NCBI GenBank assembly: GCA_000621905.1
Contig: JHXB01000008.1
Span: 62,001 to 126,000 of the forward strand
Source: Lachnospiraceae bacterium NC2004
Lineage (GTDB): Bacteria; Bacillota; Clostridia; Lachnospirales; Lachnospiraceae
DNA length: 64,000 bases
Reading direction: 5' to 3'
The notes beneath the pieces are model-generated. The model saw only the letters and a program-made list of their open reading frames with translations, searched no databases and was not told the DNA's origin. This document shows, piece after piece, positions 60,691 through 64,000 of this stretch. The position numbers and the translations under genes were made by a program. Each line of letters begins with the position of its first letter. Within the stretch, counting starts at the first letter, position 1.

Positions 60691-61851
60691 TCATTTGGGA
60701 TATTTTGTAAATGTATATTTGTCTTTGTAAAGCACATCCAAATCAACATAAGTCTCTATGCCGCTCAAATGTCCTGTGCTTCCTTTCTGCCACATAATAT
60801 AGTCTCCGCTGTAGTCGGTAGAATCAGCGTACTGAGCAACCCAGACAGGATATCCGTTAGGCCTCCACACAGATTCAAGGTAGTTCTTGCTTCCGTACAA
60901 CATAGCTTCGTATCCGTACTTTTCGACTTCATTTGCAAATGCATAAAAGCACTCATTAAACTCCCTTATGCTGACACGATAATCTTCTATGTTGGTGAAA
61001 TCTTCCCAGTCATAAGCAATCGGAAAATCAAGTTCTTCGCCCTTTAAAAGCTCCATCATATAGCTAACATTTGACTTAACCTCGTCAATCGTGCTCTCCT
61101 CACCTGCCCAGTAGATTCCGACCTTTAGGCCCGCTGCCTTGGCATTTCTTATATTGGTAGCATAGTATCTATCCTCATACGGCTCACCATCATCATAACC
61201 ACCAATTCTTATTATCGCGAACTTACAGCCTGCCGCGGCAACCTTGTTGAAATCAATGTCATTCTGCCATCTTGACACATCGATTCCTAAGATGGTGTTC
61301 TTGTTCTTGTAATTCTTCTTAAATTTCTTGAATTTGTACCAGTTGTAAGAAGGTGTAGAAGTGCTCTTCTTAGATGATGACTTGTTCTTGACCGTAACAG
61401 TCATCTGCTGTTTAAGCTTGTTGCCTGAGTAATCTTTGATAACAACTTTGACAGGGTAAGTTCCCTCCGTAGATGTGTCAATCTCACCTTTGACCTTAAG
61501 CTTGGGATTGCTGTCATAGTCATCGATATAACCCACAAACTTGTGGATATCGAACTTCTCTCCGACATTAATCACCGGATATGAGTTACAGTATGTAAAT
61601 ATCGGAGCAGTCGTGTCATTATAAGGCTCCTCCGTTGTCGGCTCTTCTGTCGTCTCCTCCTCGGTAGTCACCTCTTCAGTTGTTATCTCTTCTGTTGTAG
61701 GCGCCTCAGTACTTGGTGACTCAGTAGTAGCATTTGCCATAATATCTTTATATCTGTCTTCATTGCGGTTCATTCTTCCGGTAATTAACATAATTACCAC
61801 CACAACAAACAGCGCGCCAAAAAACGCGCCGAATATCGTTGATTTCTTCAT
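60691..61851 (-). CDS. Membrane-anchored GH25 lysozyme with Thr/Glu-rich linker
   Basis: One N-terminal helix (4-23) anchors the protein. A TTEE-repeat linker (about 40-80) spans the wall, and an Ig-like DUF5011 domain (about 85-165) follows. The GH25 domain (about 188-380) has GIDVSRWQND (about 188), IIRIGGYDDG, KVGIYWAGEES and AYDWEDF (about 280) with the catalytic acidic residues. It lies 9 bases before the deacetylase gene, so the two act on the wall together. Confidence 0.93.
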   Translation of the reverse strand: MKKSTIFGAFFGALFVVVVIMLITGRMNRNEDRYKDIMANATTESPSTEAPTTEEITTEEVTTEEETTEEPTTEEPYNDTTAPIFTYCNSYPVINVGEKFDIHKFVGYIDDYDSNPKLKVKGEIDTSTEGTYPVKVVIKDYSGNKLKQQMTVTVKNKSSSKKSTSTPSYNWYKFKKFKKNYKNKNTILGIDVSRWQNDIDFNKVAAAGCKFAIIRIGGYDDGEPYEDRYYATNIRNAKAAGLKVGIYWAGEESTIDEVKSNVSYMMELLKGEELDFPIAYDWEDFTNIEDYRVSIREFNECFYAFANEVEKYGYEAMLYGSKNYLESVWRPNGYPVWVAQYADSTDYSGDYIMWQKGSTGHLSGIETYVDLDVLYKDKYTFTKYPK

Positions 61852-61872
61852 GTATTAGAATTCACCCACTCC

Positions 61873-63318
61873 TTACAAAACTCTATATAACGAGAAGCCA
61901 TCTCCACCATCGTTTTGAACTGTTCTTAACGCTTGTGAAGCATGCTCCTTTAGTGTGCTGTACTCATCGTCAGAGTCCTTATATATAGCCGCGCCGATAC
62001 TTGCCGAAAACATAACATCCTTGCCTTCCGACGAATATCCTCTCCTGATGCATTTTAATATTCTTCCGGACATATCTCCGATATAACCTTCATCCGTCAT
62101 ATTAGGAGCAAATACTGAAAACTCGTCCTCGTCAATTCGTCCGATAATGTCCGTGTCGGAAAAAAGCTCTACAAGCGTCTCAGCAACATTTCTAATCATC
62201 TGATCCGCAACACCTCTTCCAAATGTATCCGTGAAACGTCGTAAATTATCAAGGCAGATTACAAACATGCATCCACCCCTCTTGTGATTGTTAAGCTTAT
62301 TCATCTCTTTTATGGTGCTGACACCAAATCCTTCAAGATTGTAAAGCCCCGTCTCCTTGTCCCTAAGCGACTCAACTCTGACATATCTAAGGAAATTCCT
62401 CTTCTTGTTAAGATCATTGACTAAAATGCCTGTTCCAAAAACACAAAGCACAACCACCGAAAATACCAGTATCTTATAAAGCCCCTTAACATCTTTTTTC
62501 GCGTCGGTTCTGACAACAACATTCCATCCCATCGAAGGCATGTACTTAGCATACTCGTATACCAACCCATCCCTTTTAAATGTATTTTCTTGAGACTTGT
62601 CAGGAATCTCGACATAGAGATATCTCGAAGCAAGATTATTGACGGAAGGTCCGATTAACACTTCTCCCTTATCATCGGCAAATGATACCGATGCACCATA
62701 CTCATTCTCGTATTCCTCAATCTCATCCTGAATATTACTCATAACCATGCCGACACCGCACACTCCCAAAAGTTTGGAGTCGTCATCCTCCACTCTCTTG
62801 TCCACAAAAACAGTGTAGTCCTTGGTATTGTACTCGTCTATACTAATGTCGAGATCATAGTCGTTGACGCTCTCGACAAATACAGAATACCATACATCAT
62901 AATCGTCATTAACAGGATCTACTATCTTACCGATTCCGTCCGGAGTATAATATCTCTTGGTCTTATCAGAAATCAAAAATGCACTCGACCACGAATTGCC
63001 ATACTTAATCGCCCCTAAATAATCAGACATAATCTTCTCCGCCTGACTCTCTGAATACTTATCCTCACGCTCAAGAAAATCCTTTAAGAACGTGTCATAA
63101 CTCATCGTTTTGGACACTCTTATACACTGATCGAAATCACTTTGAACTGTGGTATAAGCGTTCTCTGCAATCATTTTGGTTGTATTCTCCTGACTATGCT
63201 CAATGAACTCAATCCCTATCCAATAACAACCTGCACACATAACCACTACAACCAGGAACAAAACCAATATCCTGCTTAACGCAGATGCTCCGTATCCATA
63301 TTTAAGTTTATCTCCCAT
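61873..63318 (-). CDS. Cache-domain GGDEF protein with degenerate active site
   Basis: Two transmembrane helices (about 15-38 and 280-300) flank an extracellular Cache-type sensor (about 40-275). The cytoplasmic GGDEF domain (about 320-480) has CLDNLRRFTDTFGRGVADQMI but the active-site motif reads GRIDEDEFSVF (about 394), with both glycines replaced. Synthesis of c-di-GMP is therefore doubtful; a nucleotide-binding or regulatory role is possible. GAGGATG precedes the ATG. It follows folD by 4 bases. Confidence 0.9.
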   Translation of the reverse strand: MGDKLKYGYGASALSRILVLFLVVVVMCAGCYWIGIEFIEHSQENTTKMIAENAYTTVQSDFDQCIRVSKTMSYDTFLKDFLEREDKYSESQAEKIMSDYLGAIKYGNSWSSAFLISDKTKRYYTPDGIGKIVDPVNDDYDVWYSVFVESVNDYDLDISIDEYNTKDYTVFVDKRVEDDDSKLLGVCGVGMVMSNIQDEIEEYENEYGASVSFADDKGEVLIGPSVNNLASRYLYVEIPDKSQENTFKRDGLVYEYAKYMPSMGWNVVVRTDAKKDVKGLYKILVFSVVVLCVFGTGILVNDLNKKRNFLRYVRVESLRDKETGLYNLEGFGVSTIKEMNKLNNHKRGGCMFVICLDNLRRFTDTFGRGVADQMIRNVAETLVELFSDTDIIGRIDEDEFSVFAPNMTDEGYIGDMSGRILKCIRRGYSSEGKDVMFSASIGAAIYKDSDDEYSTLKEHASQALRTVQNDGGDGFSLYRVL

Positions 63319-63322
63319 ATAA

Positions 63323-64000
63323 TCATCCTCTTCTAATCTTAGCTGCTTTTAGCAAATGAAGAGCGAGCACTGAAGTCGTAACCGAACCAACACCTCCGGG
63401 AACCGGGGTGATAATTGAAGCCTTGCTCTCAACCTTTTCAAAATCAACATCACCGCAGAGCATACCCTCTTCATTGACATTGATTCCAACATCCATAACA
63501 ACCGCACCGTCAGAAACATAGCTGTCATCAATCATATTGGCAACGCCGGCTGCAGCAACAAGCACCTCAGCACGATTGCACTCCGCCTTCATATCAGCAG
63601 TTCTTGTATGGCAAATGGTAACGGTAGCATTTGCCTTCATAAGAAGCATAGAAACAGGCTTGCCTATAACAAGACTCCTTCCGACAACCGTAACTCTCTT
63701 ACCTGTAAGATCAACATTGGCAAACTTAAGCATCTCTAAAACTGCTTCAGCGGTACAAGGTGCGTATCCTGACTCATCACCTGAATAAACCTTGGCCATG
63801 TTGATACTTGAAATACCATCCAAATCTTTGACAGGGTCAATTCTTTTAAGAACCTCCGCCTCGTCTATATGTTTAGGAAGCGGCTTAAGAAGAAGGATTC
63901 CGTCTATGTCATCATCATTGTTAATCTTGTCAAATTCAGCAAGAAAATCTTCGTTGCTGATACCCTCAGGAAAGACATTAGATGTGCATCTAAAGTTGAC
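63323..64000 (-). CDS. folD: Bifunctional methylenetetrahydrofolate dehydrogenase/cyclohydrolase (5' part outside window)
   Basis: It interconverts methylene-, methenyl- and formyl-tetrahydrofolate using NADP. The frame is open through the window edge at 64000; a TTG start at 63823 would cut the catalytic domain and is rejected. DGILLLKPLPKHID, IDPVKDLDGISSIN, YAPCTAEAVLEML, GKRVTVVGRSLVIGKPVSM and ITPVPGGVGSVTTSVL are the family motifs in order. About the first 55-60 residues, including the catalytic Lys region, lie outside. Confidence 0.96.
   Translation of the reverse strand, partial: VNFRCTSNVFPEGISNEDFLAEFDKINNDDDIDGILLLKPLPKHIDEAEVLKRIDPVKDLDGISSINMAKVYSGDESGYAPCTAEAVLEMLKFANVDLTGKRVTVVGRSLVIGKPVSMLLMKANATVTICHTRTADMKAECNRAEVLVAAAGVANMIDDSYVSDGAVVMDVGINVNEEGMLCGDVDFEKVESKASIITPVPGGVGSVTTSVLALHLLKAAKIRRG

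Noticed and set aside
63323-63823. folD starting at TTG 63823
   Set aside because: The frame is open to the window edge and encodes FolD motifs upstream (GILLLKPLPKHID), so the gene is truncated by the window.

Overview
The window looks like chromosomal DNA of a low-to-moderate GC, Gram-positive anaerobe, most likely a Lachnospiraceae (Butyrivibrio/Roseburia-like clostridium). This rests on strong AGGAGG ribosome sites, Gram-positive wall functions (CDP-glycerol glycerophosphotransferase-like enzyme, PdaA-like deacetylase, GH25 lysozyme), type 3 ProRS, and families I associate with that group (JetA/DUF5716-like protein, DUF5711, DUF4037/DUF4125). Almost every gene is on the minus strand. The plus-strand exceptions are a partial gene at the left edge and a block at about 48.6-52.1 kb. 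No rRNA, tRNA, CRISPR array, prophage or intact insertion sequence was seen.

Layout. 0-5.6 kb: three related secreted proteins with long non-coding stretches between them. These hold a transposase remnant, a MITE-like element, a structured 5' leader, and a probable free-standing structured RNA of about 475 nt with its own promoter and terminators. 5.6-12.4 kb: a three-gene SMC-type complex resembling Wadjet JetA-JetB-JetC but without the JetD nuclease. 12.5-14.7 kb: rsmA and a wall-polymer glycerophosphotransferase. 14.9-19.4 kb: a response regulator, sensor kinase, ABC ATPase and two permeases, typical of peptide-antibiotic sensing and resistance. 19.5-26.1 kb: metK, a GH26-like cytoplasmic glycosidase and a heterodimeric ABC exporter. 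26.1-32.1 kb: a StrF-like glycosyltransferase, an AAA/PD-(D/E)XK protein, a 248-bp palindromic element, a CbxX/SpoVK-like AAA protein and map. 32.2-36.3 kb: a c-di-GMP cassette (EAL protein, sugar-binding lipoprotein, HAMP sensor). 36.5-48.5 kb: metG, proS, an RluA-type pseudouridine synthase, argF, clpA, clpS and a TPR-DUF4037-DUF4125 fusion. 48.6-52.1 kb (plus strand): a Nudix protein, an unknown protein, a broken antitoxin, vapBC and a YdcF-like protein. 52.1-64 kb: DUF5711 and PTS-IIC-like membrane proteins, a phosphorelay (DegV-Hpt, hybrid kinase, two-receiver HD-GYP protein), two wall enzymes, a Cache-GGDEF protein and the 3' part of folD.

Three families of short palindromic repeats punctuate the gaps. 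Family A contains TTCGCTTCGCTCAGAATGAC, family B GGGGACGGTTCTTGTGGTAC and family C GGGGACTGTCCCC. They sit hard against gene ends and in at least three cases supply the stop codon of the neighbouring gene. No mobilising transposase is present in the window.

The most interesting items are (1) the DegV-Hpt/hybrid kinase/REC-REC-HD-GYP operon, which looks like a complete phosphorelay ending in c-di-GMP breakdown with a lipid-binding protein carrying the Hpt; (2) the JetABC-like SMC operon without a nuclease; (3) the structured RNA at 4.8-5.3 kb; (4) the EAL/binding-protein/HAMP cassette; and (5) the 248-bp palindrome at 29 kb. All functions are read from sequence alone.
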